Under the pieces are notes generated by a model. The model was not told where the DNA came from and ran no database searches. It worked only from the letters and a program-made list of their open reading frames with translations. This document shows, piece after piece, positions 44,933 to 53,175 of a stretch of DNA of 53,288 nt (positions within the stretch are counted from its first letter, which is position 1; each line of letters opens with the position of its first letter). The stretch is taken from the NCBI GenBank assembly GCA_019358875.1, contig JAHHIF010000056.1, forward strand, positions 1 to 53,288, read 5' to 3'. Position numbers and translations under genes: made by a program. This DNA is from Symplocastrum torsivum CPER-KK1. GTDB lineage: Bacteria > Cyanobacteriota > Cyanobacteriia > Cyanobacteriales > Coleofasciculaceae.

Positions 44933-45024
44933 AGATTGGGCAATAGTTTTGGATTAAGGCAGATTGACGATAAACCATCTCTTCCCAATCCTCTAGGAAA
45001 AACACCTGCGATTAGCGGAGCGTG

Positions 45025-45444
45025 ATGCAAAGAATCTCAGCACTGGGTCTAGATGTGGGGAACAAGCGCATTGGTGTGGCAGGATGTGATGGTCTGGGTC
45101 TTATTGCCACAGGTCTTACAACGATTGAACGCACCTCCTTTGACCGAGATATTGCCCAGTTGCGACAGTTGGTTGAACAAAGACAAGTAGAAGTGCTGGT
45201 GGTGGGTTTGCCTTATTTGATGGATGGCACAATCGGGGCGCAGGCGCGAAAGGTACAAAAGTTTACGGCTAGATTATCATCTGCCCTTGGGCTACCAGTA
45301 GAGTATGTCGATGAGCGGTTAACTTCAGTTGAGGCAGAAGAGTTAGTGAAAGCTGAAAGGCGATCGCTTTCTGACAATAAAGCTCTCATTGACCGTAAGG
45401 CGGCGGCAATCATTCTCCAACAGTGGCTAGATGAACGTCGCTAG
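45025..45444 (+). CDS. ruvX: Putative Holliday junction resolvase RuvX/YqgF
   Basis: A 139-residue RNase H-fold protein. Motif GLDVGNKRIGVA has the first catalytic Asp, VVGLPYLMDG carries the second block and VDERLTSVEAEE is the third. YqgF acts in pre-16S rRNA 5'-end maturation and has been proposed as a junction resolvase. GTG at 45022 and ATG at 45025 are adjacent; GGAG lies 4 bases before the ATG, which favours it. It heads a cluster with rpsO. Confidence 0.92.
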   Translation: MQRISALGLDVGNKRIGVAGCDGLGLIATGLTTIERTSFDRDIAQLRQLVEQRQVEVLVVGLPYLMDGTIGAQARKVQKFTARLSSALGLPVEYVDERLTSVEAEELVKAERRSLSDNKALIDRKAAAIILQQWLDERR

Positions 45445-45618
45445 AGCCAAACTGGAAAGAAGCGATTAGGGATTGGAAGGATTATTGAGAGAGTTCTGAG
45501 GACTTGCCAATCCCCAGCCACCAGTCACTAAAGCCCAATCCTGAAAGACTAGCTTTCAACCATAGTGTTGAGAGTGATAACATGGGAGACTGCTGGATTA
45601 TATGAATCAAATCTGTCC

Positions 45619-45888
45619 ATGACTCTGACACAAGAGCGTAAACACGAAATCATCGACGGCTACCAAGTACATGACACCGATACTGGATCGGTAGATGTTC
45701 AAGTTGCCGTGCTTACTGAGCGTATTAATCGGTTGAGCAATCACCTGAAAACGAACAAAAAAGACCATTCCTCCCGCCGGGGGTTGTTACAGATGATTGG
45801 TCGCCGCAAGCGTTTGTTGTCGTATCTTCGCAAAGAAGATATAGCACGCTATCAAAATTTGATTCAACGCCTAGGTATTCGCGGATAG
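45619..45888 (+). CDS. rpsO: 30S ribosomal protein S15
   Basis: An 89-residue S15, which binds the central domain of 16S rRNA. It has TGSVDVQVAVLTERI, LSNHLKTNKKDHSSRRGL and GRRKRLLSYLRKED, with the normal length from ATG at 45619. The open frame upstream of that ATG is not part of S15. Followed after 14 bases by the PAM68-like gene, so cotranscribed. Confidence 0.97.
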   Translation: MTLTQERKHEIIDGYQVHDTDTGSVDVQVAVLTERINRLSNHLKTNKKDHSSRRGLLQMIGRRKRLLSYLRKEDIARYQNLIQRLGIRG

Positions 45889-45902
45889 GCAGATTTAAAC
45901 CT

Positions 45903-46445
45903 ATGTCTACTGAACCATCAGGTGATGCCAAAAGCGGCTCTAACGACAGCCGCTTGCCGTTTGAACCCCGTCAGAAGCGCAAAAAGTCTGCCAAACCCCA
46001 ACCGGAACCCGCAACCAGTCAACCGACTCCTAAAAAAACCGCACCTAGTAAAACTACTGCACCCACGGCATCTAGTAAAACTACTGCTTCTAAGAAAGAT
46101 AAGCCAAGCGCTGCTTCAAAGGAATCCATGGCGATTCCAGAGGTAGTCAGCAAACGCATGGTACGCCGCATGGCTTTGCTGTGTGGCACTCCTACCGTTT
46201 TGGGCATATTGACGTTTTTTGTTAGCTATTTTTTGGTCACTAAGCTTGGGTTGAAGTTGCCTAATGTGGCAGTGGTTCTCGTTAGTATGGGGTTTTTCGG
46301 ATTAGGGGTGTTGGGGTTAACTTATGGTGTCCTCTCCGCCTCTTGGGATGAGGAGGTACCAGGTACTAAGTTGGGTTGGCAAGAGTTCACCCTGAACCTA
46401 GGGCGGCTGACATCAGCATGGCGGTCGGCTGGACAAAAGGACTAA
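45903..46445 (+). CDS. PAM68-like photosystem II assembly protein (DUF3464)
   Basis: A 180-residue protein. The N-terminal 75 residues are Lys/Pro/Ser/Thr-rich and disordered. Two membrane spans follow (about 91-113 and 121-143), with PFEPRQKRKK near the start and LSASWDEEVPGTKLGW after the second span. This is the PAM68 family, which in plants and cyanobacteria helps early photosystem II assembly. It sits 14 bases after rpsO. The low-complexity N-terminus varies between species. Confidence 0.88.
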   Translation: MSTEPSGDAKSGSNDSRLPFEPRQKRKKSAKPQPEPATSQPTPKKTAPSKTTAPTASSKTTASKKDKPSAASKESMAIPEVVSKRMVRRMALLCGTPTVLGILTFFVSYFLVTKLGLKLPNVAVVLVSMGFFGLGVLGLTYGVLSASWDEEVPGTKLGWQEFTLNLGRLTSAWRSAGQKD

Positions 46446-46539
46446 CAACTTGTCGTTAGTGGTAAAGATTGCCTTCAGTAGTTTCAGTCACGCTTGATTT
46501 CTAGATTTCTTACATCATTAGCAAAGGTAAAAGCGATAT

Positions 46540-46606
46540 AGCGGTTCTCATACTCGTGAAATACAGATTGACTCCTCCCCCAGCCCCTCCCCGATGCGGA
46601 GAGGGG
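46540..46606 (+). repeat. Dispersed repeat, AGCGGTTYTCA family, with hairpin
   Basis: Head AGCGGTTCTCA at 46540-46550 followed by CCCCTCCCC-gatgc-GGAGAGGGG (46584-46606). A second hairpin, CCCTCCCC-TTATA-GGGGAGGG, follows at 46652-46672. This repeat and the MITE next to it fill most of 46446-46979, which has no gene. Confidence 0.6.
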
Positions 46607-46694
46607 AGCAAGACTCCGGTTCCCCATTCCAGCAAAAAAAGCTTTCCTTTTCCCTCCCCTTATAGGGGAGGGTTAGGGAGAGGTTGGAAGGGGG

Positions 46695-46828
46695 CTAGGG
46701 CGTGTTTTCAAACTTCCCCGTTAAATTCAGATCCCCCAACCCCCCTTCAAAAGGGGGGAGAATTTATTCAAAGTCCCCCTTTTTAAGGGGGACTTAGGGG
46801 GATCTGCGGGTTTTAAAACACTTCTTAG
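46695..46828. mobile_element. MITE-like element with imperfect terminal inverted repeats
   Basis: The 134-base element starts CTAGGGCGTGTTTTCAAAC and ends with the reverse of CTAAGAAGTGTTTTAAAAC, 15 of 19 positions matching. Inside are CCCCCTTCAAAAGGGGGG and a perfect 10-bp hairpin AGTCCCCCTT-TTT-AAGGGGGACT (46772-46794). It has no coding capacity. The head is repeated at 53015. Confidence 0.65.
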
Positions 46829-46979
46829 GGGATTAGGTTTAGTCGTATGCACTTAAGTGAGAAACGCGATAAGTACTACAGCTACTTAACAAAGTTTGCT
46901 TTGCGAAAAGTCTTCTTGAAGTCAAGCTTAATTTTGATCAGGATACGCACACAAGCACTTTGGCAGGGACTCTAAAAAC

Positions 46980-48038
46980 ATGATTGTGGTAATGAAAGTT
47001 GGCTCCCCAGAAGCCGAAATCAATCGCATTAACCAAGAACTGGCTGAACGGGGTCTGACTCCAGAAAAGATTGTTGGGAAGCACAAAGTTGTCGTGGGTC
47101 TTGTTGGCGACACGGTTGATTTAGATCCGTTGCAAATTCAGGAAATTAGCCCCTGGATTGAACAAGTGTTGCGGGTTGAGCAACCTTACAAACGGGCTAG
47201 CCGTGAGTATCGTCACGGTGAAGCAAGTAGTGTTGTTGTGCCAACGCCCAATGGTTCGGTTTCCTTCGGAGAGCAGCATCCATTAGTCATTGTTGCTGGT
47301 CCCTGTTCGGTGGAAAACGAGGAAATGATTGTTGAAACGGCGCGTCGGGTTAAGGCGGCGGGAGCGCACTTCCTTCGGGGAGGGGCGTATAAGCCTCGGA
47401 CATCGCCTTATGCGTTTCAAGGTCATGGGGAAAGTGCTTTAAGTTTACTGGCAGCAGCGCGGGAAGCGACTGGCTTAGGCATCATTACCGAGGTGATGGA
47501 CAGTCCTGATATTGAGAAGATTGCTGAGGTAGCGGACATTTTGCAAGTGGGTGCCCGCAATATGCATAATTTCTCACTCCTCAAAAGAATTGGTGCCCAG
47601 GAGAAGCCAGTTCTGCTGAAGCGGGGGATGTCCGCGACGATTGAAGAGTGGTTGATGGCGGCGGAGTATATTCTGGCAGCAGGCAACCCGAATGTGATTT
47701 TGTGTGAGCGGGGTATTCGGACGTTTGATCGGCAGTATGCCCGGAATACGCTGGATCTATCGGTATTACCTGTGTTGCGATCGCTTACTCACTTACCGAT
47801 TATGATTGACCCCAGTCATGGTACAGGTCGCGCTGAGTATGTGCCAGCAATGGCGCTTGCTGCGATCGCAGGTGGTACTGACTCTCTAATGATTGAAGTC
47901 CATCCTAACCCTGCCAAAGCGCTATCTGATGGTCCTCAATCCTTGACTCCAGAGCGGTTTGACCGTTTGGTGAAAGAAATGTCAGTGATTGGCAAAGCTG
48001 TTGGGCGTTGGTCTGAACCTGCTGCTGTTCTTGCTTAA
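46980..48038 (+). CDS. aroF: 3-deoxy-7-phosphoheptulonate synthase (DAHP synthase)
   Basis: First enzyme of the shikimate pathway, condensing PEP and erythrose 4-phosphate. The 352-residue protein has an N-terminal ferredoxin-like regulatory domain (about 1-95) and a barrel with GPCSVE, LRGGAYKPRTSPYAFQG, LLKRGMSATIEEW, CERGIRTFDR and DPSHGTGR. This is the Thermotoga/Bacillus-like type, not E. coli AroG. Feedback inhibition by aromatic amino acids or chorismate-pathway products is expected from the extra domain. No strong ribosome binding site. Confidence 0.95.
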   Translation: MIVVMKVGSPEAEINRINQELAERGLTPEKIVGKHKVVVGLVGDTVDLDPLQIQEISPWIEQVLRVEQPYKRASREYRHGEASSVVVPTPNGSVSFGEQHPLVIVAGPCSVENEEMIVETARRVKAAGAHFLRGGAYKPRTSPYAFQGHGESALSLLAAAREATGLGIITEVMDSPDIEKIAEVADILQVGARNMHNFSLLKRIGAQEKPVLLKRGMSATIEEWLMAAEYILAAGNPNVILCERGIRTFDRQYARNTLDLSVLPVLRSLTHLPIMIDPSHGTGRAEYVPAMALAAIAGGTDSLMIEVHPNPAKALSDGPQSLTPERFDRLVKEMSVIGKAVGRWSEPAAVLA

Positions 48039-48059
48039 AAAGTTTTAAGAATTTTTAAC

Positions 48060-48103
48060 ATCCTCCCTGGCTGAATCTTTGATTGAGGTAGGGAGGATTT
48101 CTA
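48060..48103 (+). terminator. Rho-independent-like terminator after aroF
   Basis: ATCCTCCCT (48060-48068) and AGGGAGGAT (48090-48098) form a 9-bp stem with a 21-base loop, followed by TTTCT. It lies about 20 bases past the aroF stop and is the best terminator candidate in the window. Confidence 0.55.
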
Positions 48104-48222
48104 TCAGTTCACAGCTACTAAACGTGCCAAGTTGAAGATTGCGAATCGCGCCAAGCTTACTAGTAGCGATCGGATTAAGATATTCATGATCGATAACCGT
48201 GTACAACCGTAGTAGGTACAAG

Positions 48223-48459
48223 ATGGCTACTCGAAAGCTGACACTAGAAATCTCTGAATCTCTTTTTGAGCAACTGGAAGGCATTGCTGAGTTGACTGAG
48301 GAATCCCTTGAAAGCATAGCCATACGGATTATCGCTCGCAGAGTGCCTTCATTACCTAGAGAAGCGCATGAACTTAACGAAAAACTGGCTCAAATCACTC
48401 CCAATCAGTTGCATGGTGAAATTGGTCTTGAAGAGGCGGTAGGTGGTGAGGTCTACTAG
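48223..48459 (+). CDS. Orphan antitoxin-like protein
   Basis: A 78-residue protein starting MATRKLTLEISESLFEQL, which looks like a ribbon-helix-helix-type antitoxin with a helical C-terminus (EKLAQITPNQLHGEIG). It is followed, with a 14-base overlap, by the start of a MazF-like frame that soon stops. That makes it an antitoxin whose toxin has been lost. ATG at 48223 is preferred over an ATG 8 codons upstream. Confidence 0.6.
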   Translation: MATRKLTLEISESLFEQLEGIAELTEESLESIAIRIIARRVPSLPREAHELNEKLAQITPNQLHGEIGLEEAVGGEVY

Positions 48460-48535
48460 TCGTTCTGAGTCATACGTTCCCAAAAAAGGAGATGTTGTTT
48501 GGATAGACTTCGATATTAGAAAGACTACTAGCTGA
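48446..48535 (+). pseudogene. MazF/PemK toxin remnant
   Basis: GTG at 48446 overlaps the antitoxin end and encodes 29 residues including YVPKKGDVVWIDFDIR, the opening strand of MazF-type toxins (P-x-x-GD-(I/V)-V-W-(L/I)-(D/N)-F). It then stops at TGA 48533-48535. The remaining 80 or so residues are absent, so the toxin is broken by deletion. Confidence 0.7.
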
Positions 48536-48559
48536 AGCCTAAGCTAGTTTTGTAACTTG

Positions 48560-50071
48560 TCAGGAAAGGAGCATTACTTCGATATTCTTCTGCATCCGCT
48601 CCAATTCATTCCGCTTTTGGGCTATCCAAGCTTTTTCAACATCGCGTTGTTCTGGTGTTTCCTGCTGATATCTCTCTTGCCGCTCTAGGAAGTCATCATA
48701 GAATGAGATAACTTTGGCAAGAGCTTGAGTCGCTAATTTAACCCTATCATCAAAGATTGCAGTAACAATATCATCGATTGTTGAACTAACTTCATTTTTG
48801 AATTTAACAATCTCTTCCCAATAGATATCTCCCCAACCTTTGTTCACTAAAGCACCTAAAGGAGAACTAACAGCGACTCTAAAAACTTTTGCCTCGCTAG
48901 GTGGATGCTCTTTAATATTGCAGAACTTAGTTTTAAGATCATTCAATATTGAATTAATCTGGTAACTTAACTCAGTTTTCGCATTTTGATCTAAAAGGTT
49001 TAGACAACGCTCTATTAGTTCTAGATTAGTATCTGCAACTTCTTGATATACAACACTTAAGCTTTGTCTAACAGTTACAGTCAGGTCTGATGACTGCGAA
49101 TCAATTTGTGGTCGTATATCCTTAATAAAACCCTCCTTCTCGTTCCAACCAATTCCTTTTTTAGATTGCTGTTTTGCATCAACAAACCATTTTTTCCTCA
49201 ATCGTTCTATCCGTTCTTCCCATGATTTTTTAATCTGTTCTGCTGCCTGTAGTTTGCACTGCTTACCTAGCTGAAGGATTTTGAAGTCACGTCCACTAAT
49301 TTCACCAATTTGTTCACAAATATCTTCTTGTGCTATTTCAGAAATTCTGGTCTTGCTGTCCCAGACATCTTCAGCTTGACGCAATTCATCTAAACAAGCT
49401 TGTACTAACTCCTTAAGTTTTTTAGCAGATTCCTTGAGTTCTGGAGAATAACTTTCAACCCTTTGATCACTTTGAGGTCTATCCGGTAAGTTGACGAGTA
49501 TCTGGTTGGCCGCCTTAACGAACAAGGAGCCAAGTGGCTCGAATTGAGCTGGATTGAGTAATGAGTAAACTTTTTCTAAGGCTTGTGCATCAATGATTTC
49601 TTGAGTACTGAACCCAGCCTCTAAAACCGCTAGGTGTTGAGACTCGATCTGTAGCCAGTTACCCACTGATTGCCAATACTGCTTCTCACTAGAGTTTACT
49701 TCTCCATCTACCACTGATATCTCGTAGCAAATGGCAAGCAGCAACAGTCTTTCTGATTCTGAAAGGGGAACCATCAGCATCTTCAAATCATCAGTTTTTG
49801 CATAAACCTGATTCTCGCGTATGCCCTTAATTGAGCGGTGCGCCAACCGACGTGCATCAGTATCTAGGGAAGTAAATCGATTAAGGGCTGTCAGTAGTTG
49901 TCTTATTTCTGCATCTGTTACCGTACCATCTGCATACATCACACCCAATAGAACTGTTACTAAAGCGGTCAGAAAGATTATGGAAGGTGTGAGATCTTGT
50001 TGATTGAGTTTTTGCCCAGTAATGCGCGACAAGAGATCTATAGTCTCAGAACCAACCAGTGCAGTATCCAT
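48560..50071 (-). CDS. TerB-domain protein with a long helical C-terminus
   Basis: A 503-residue protein of unknown function. Residues about 30-150 look like a TerB domain: two DGxVxxxE metal-type motifs, D48-G-T-V-T-D-A-E55 and D122-G-E-V-N-S-S-E129. The rest is long, charged and predominantly helical. Its closing segment (about 440-500, FYDDFLERQERYQQETPEQ, then EKAWIAQKRNELERMQKN) reminds me of stalk segments of bacterial dynamin-like proteins, but I see no GTPase motif. That resemblance is a guess. There is no membrane span. It is divergent from the heptad-repeat protein gene, 137 bases away, so the two may share a control region. Confidence 0.7.
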   Translation of the reverse strand: MDTALVGSETIDLLSRITGQKLNQQDLTPSIIFLTALVTVLLGVMYADGTVTDAEIRQLLTALNRFTSLDTDARRLAHRSIKGIRENQVYAKTDDLKMLMVPLSESERLLLLAICYEISVVDGEVNSSEKQYWQSVGNWLQIESQHLAVLEAGFSTQEIIDAQALEKVYSLLNPAQFEPLGSLFVKAANQILVNLPDRPQSDQRVESYSPELKESAKKLKELVQACLDELRQAEDVWDSKTRISEIAQEDICEQIGEISGRDFKILQLGKQCKLQAAEQIKKSWEERIERLRKKWFVDAKQQSKKGIGWNEKEGFIKDIRPQIDSQSSDLTVTVRQSLSVVYQEVADTNLELIERCLNLLDQNAKTELSYQINSILNDLKTKFCNIKEHPPSEAKVFRVAVSSPLGALVNKGWGDIYWEEIVKFKNEVSSTIDDIVTAIFDDRVKLATQALAKVISFYDDFLERQERYQQETPEQRDVEKAWIAQKRNELERMQKNIEVMLLS

Positions 50072-50208
50072 AAAGCCTGTGAACTAATAATGTTACTTGT
50101 CGTCTAGTATCGCCAGATTCAACCAAGACTAAATCCGGGAAAATACGGTTATCTTTGTTGGCAAAACTCGCTAGGCTCTAAGAAATTAACTTCCAACTAA
50201 GCAGAAAT

Positions 50209-51612
50209 ATGCTGTTTCAATTTCCCCCTGCTGTTCAAGCGGCGATGGCTGCTGGCAAGTACGTGCAAGTCTTTACATCAGCAGGAGTACCGATAGGCAT
50301 GGTTAGAGACACCGTTACCGGACAGTTCGCTGCTCACGCCGTTGGTGTTGTCGTTCACAATAGCCCTTTATCCCCGCTAGTAGCAGCTTCCCAACTCATC
50401 ATTGGTGGGACACAGATGGTTCAAACCCATATGGGGTTTCAAGGAGTAAACAGAAGAGTTGAAGGTGTTAGTCAACAAGTTGAGGGCGTTAGCCAGCAAG
50501 TTGCAGGGGTTAGCCAACAAGTTGTAGGAGTTAGCCAACAAGTTGCAGGTATCAATGCTGGCTTACAATCGCTTCAAGCAAGTGTAGGAATCCTGCAAGC
50601 AACCACAGCAGTGATTGGTGTTGGTGTTGTAGCTGGTGTAGCACTGTCAGCAGTGAACCTCCGTCAAACTATGAAGTTGAGGGAAGATGTAAAGCAACTG
50701 AAGCTTGAAGTTAAAAGCGGCTTTATTGACCTGAAAAAAGTATTGAAAGACCAAGGAAGCGAAATTATCCTAAGGATTGACCAAGTTGCCCAAGACGTGA
50801 AATTTGAGCAGCATCGTCTAGTTTTGATTCAAGCTTATGGAAGATTTCTAGAAGCGACTAAGCTGATGAAAATCGCTATCTCATGCGAAGACGTGAGTAT
50901 CAGGAATGCTGACTTAGCGAATGCACGGCAGATGTTAGCCGAGGCTTTAGCAGACTACAACAATCCTCGCCTACTATCAGAAACTTCTGCGGCTGGACAA
51001 CTCCGTAGGCTCGAATGTGGCTGGGCAATTGACCAGACGATTGCTTTATCTTATCAATTGCAAAATGAGTCAGCGGCAGTAAGCGATCGCCTTTCTCATC
51101 TTCAAGACAAAATTCGTCAAGATTCCCTCACTGTAATTGACCGTTGTGAAACCGAAGATGATCTTGATTTCCTCTTCCCTGAACTCACCCGAATTCATGA
51201 CCACGATTTAGCTGTATTAGAATCTTGGCAAAATCATGTAGATTGGATGCGATCGCTTCCTGCATCCGAACTCAAACTGCTCCAAACTGCCGACTTCACT
51301 AACTCCGAAATCTCAGTTAATTCAGACATCAACACCGATACAATAGCTGATTCAGCACCACCAGAACAGTTACTCTACGAAAATCTAAAGCAAAAATCTC
51401 ATCCTGAATCTCTGCGCGATCAGTTGCAATTTATGATGAAGCCTGAACTACGCCAAGAATCTGAATCTTATATTACTCAGCAAGCTGCGATCGCAGGTTA
51501 TAAAACATTAGTTCCAGCGAATTTACAAAAAGCATCAGACTTAGCTGTTGCTAACCTCTACTGGTATTTCAAAGTTAGAGATGAATCAGAAGAAGAAGTA
51601 GAAGTTGCCTAA
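50209..51612 (+). CDS. Membrane-anchored coiled-coil protein with heptad repeats
   Basis: A 467-residue protein I cannot assign. Residues 1-80 form a short N-terminal region. At 84-118 come five near-identical heptads (VEGVSQQ twice, VAGVSQQ, VVGVSQQ, VAGINAG) with Val at a and d, a perfect coiled coil. A hydrophobic segment (about 131-149) may cross the membrane. A second coiled coil follows (about 150-200, KLREDVKQLKLEVKSGF) and then a helical domain to about 360. It is divergent from the TerB-domain gene. No nuclease, ATPase or protease motif is visible. Confidence 0.7.
   Translation: MLFQFPPAVQAAMAAGKYVQVFTSAGVPIGMVRDTVTGQFAAHAVGVVVHNSPLSPLVAASQLIIGGTQMVQTHMGFQGVNRRVEGVSQQVEGVSQQVAGVSQQVVGVSQQVAGINAGLQSLQASVGILQATTAVIGVGVVAGVALSAVNLRQTMKLREDVKQLKLEVKSGFIDLKKVLKDQGSEIILRIDQVAQDVKFEQHRLVLIQAYGRFLEATKLMKIAISCEDVSIRNADLANARQMLAEALADYNNPRLLSETSAAGQLRRLECGWAIDQTIALSYQLQNESAAVSDRLSHLQDKIRQDSLTVIDRCETEDDLDFLFPELTRIHDHDLAVLESWQNHVDWMRSLPASELKLLQTADFTNSEISVNSDINTDTIADSAPPEQLLYENLKQKSHPESLRDQLQFMMKPELRQESESYITQQAAIAGYKTLVPANLQKASDLAVANLYWYFKVRDESEEEVEVA
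50458..50562 (+). repeat. 21-bp tandem repeat in coding sequence, five units
   Basis: Five consecutive 21-base units encode the heptads at residues 84-118 of the coiled-coil protein. Units two to four are the most alike (VxGVSQQ). Such repeats can change in copy number without loss of frame. Confidence 0.85.
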
Positions 51613-51728
51613 ACAACAGGGAAAGAGTACTCGCTCACTCCTTAACAAATAGCTACCGTACCTTCCGGGAACATCAGTGGTAGGAAAATCCTTCTAGAAT
51701 ACTGAAACGATACTGACTCCACACCAGA

Positions 51729-53018
51729 ATGCAACGTACAGTAGCGAAGCTCATCCCCTTTGCCCTCCTCCTACTCAGTTTTCTGACAGCAACCACCTTA
51801 CATTCACTGCATCATCCTGATTTTGCTGCCTTAGCCACCACACCGCAGCTAACCTCAACAGCAAAGTCTTGGGAAAATGCTCAATTGGTGCAGACTTTAA
51901 GACCCCTTGGCGCACCAACACCAGAACCCTGCACTGGCTTTTCAATTACATCTGAGGCATTTAGTCCCGATAGCCAAATGCTTGCCGTTGGGGTTCACAG
52001 CTATGTCCAGAGTGTGTGTGGTGGCGGTAGTAGCAATCTGAGCTTATGGAACCTGCAAACAGGAAAACAAATCAAGACTCTTGTTCAAGGGGGTGCAGGC
52101 GAGGCATTGCTGGCGATTGAAGAGCATCGTAATCAAGAACCCGACGATCCGAATGCTCTAGTGGGTGACATTGCTCATCAGGTTGCCTTTACTCCCGATG
52201 GGAAGATTGTAGCAGCAGCGATGTCCGATAAAACTATCAAGCTCTGGAACGGGAAAACGGGTGAACTACTTCGCACACTCACAGGACATAATTATGCTGT
52301 TCATGCGATCGCAATTAGCTCAGATGGTCAGACTTTAATCAGTGGCAGTTCTGACAAAACAATTAAACTGTGGAACCTGAAAACTGGACAACTCATCCGC
52401 ACCCTCAGAGACTCCCAGCCAGTTTATCAATTGCTCCTGAGTTCTGATGGCGAAAGCCTTGCGAGTGTCACTTCACGGAATAGTCTCTCGTATGGCTTGG
52501 GCGATACAATCGTTACCCTCTGGAACCTAAAAACGGGGAAAGTTGTCCGCAGCCTTTCAGATTTTGCAGATGCTTCTGCATCGCCTCTGCTGAGTCCAGA
52601 TGGACAGATTCTCGTCACTGGCAGCAATGACAACAGCATTAAGTTGTGGAATGCACGCACAGGGGTACGGATACGTTCCTTGATGAGCCATTCCGCTACA
52701 GTTACCCGCCTTGCCATTACTCCAGATGGTCAGTTCCTAGCGAGTAGCAGTAGTAATGACGGCACCGTCAAACTTTGGAACTTCAAAACGGGTCAAATCA
52801 TCCGTACCATCCCCGACCTTAAATTCATTAATAGCCTTGCTTTCAGTTCAGATGGACGGACGCTAGCTATGCATGATGGCAGTAGGGGACTGCAGGTGTG
52901 GAATTGGCGATTGCCGAAAAAAATCCGCACAATCGAGGTTAATTCTAATTTCTCCTTTACTCCAGATGGACAGAGCTTGATTGCGGGACATAACTACGCG
53001 ATCGAGGTTTGGCGCTAG
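51729..53018 (+). CDS. Secreted WD40 repeat protein
   Basis: A 429-residue protein with a signal peptide (hydrophobic to about residue 25). From about residue 70 it has WD40-type blades ending in LWNLQTGK, IKLWNGKTG, IKLWNLKTG, VTLWNLKTG, IKLWNARTG, VKLWNFKTG and LQVWNW. Seven or so blades make one beta-propeller. One longer loop with EEHRNQEPDDPN lies between the first two blades. No other domain is fused. Likely a periplasmic or outer-membrane-associated binding protein; partner unknown. Confidence 0.88.
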   Translation: MQRTVAKLIPFALLLLSFLTATTLHSLHHPDFAALATTPQLTSTAKSWENAQLVQTLRPLGAPTPEPCTGFSITSEAFSPDSQMLAVGVHSYVQSVCGGGSSNLSLWNLQTGKQIKTLVQGGAGEALLAIEEHRNQEPDDPNALVGDIAHQVAFTPDGKIVAAAMSDKTIKLWNGKTGELLRTLTGHNYAVHAIAISSDGQTLISGSSDKTIKLWNLKTGQLIRTLRDSQPVYQLLLSSDGESLASVTSRNSLSYGLGDTIVTLWNLKTGKVVRSLSDFADASASPLLSPDGQILVTGSNDNSIKLWNARTGVRIRSLMSHSATVTRLAITPDGQFLASSSSNDGTVKLWNFKTGQIIRTIPDLKFINSLAFSSDGRTLAMHDGSRGLQVWNWRLPKKIRTIEVNSNFSFTPDGQSLIAGHNYAIEVWR

Positions 53019-53175
53019 GGCGTGTTTTCAAAGCCTTCGATCCCCCCAGCCCCCCTTAAAAAGCGATAGCGAAGCGATAGCGAGGTAACGAGCGTCTGCT
53101 GGAACACGTCCGGTTCCTCCGAGTTAGGAAGCATCAAGACGGGGGAAGAATTCAATCAAAGTCCCCCTTTTTAAG
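53015..53175 (+). mobile_element. Second, damaged copy of the MITE
   Basis: Starts CTAGGGCGTGTTTTCAAA like the copy at 46695 and continues with TCCCCCCAGCCCCCCTT. A 78-base insertion (53063-53140, with GCGATAGCGA units) follows, then it rejoins the other copy (GAATTCAATCAAAGTCCCCC) and breaks off at about 53175. It begins within the stop codon of the WD40 gene and ends at the stop codon of the next, so it fills the whole gap. Confidence 0.6.

Noticed and set aside
48045..48323. 92-codon minus-strand frame over the antitoxin
   Set aside because: Antisense to the better supported antitoxin and crosses the aroF terminator hairpin.
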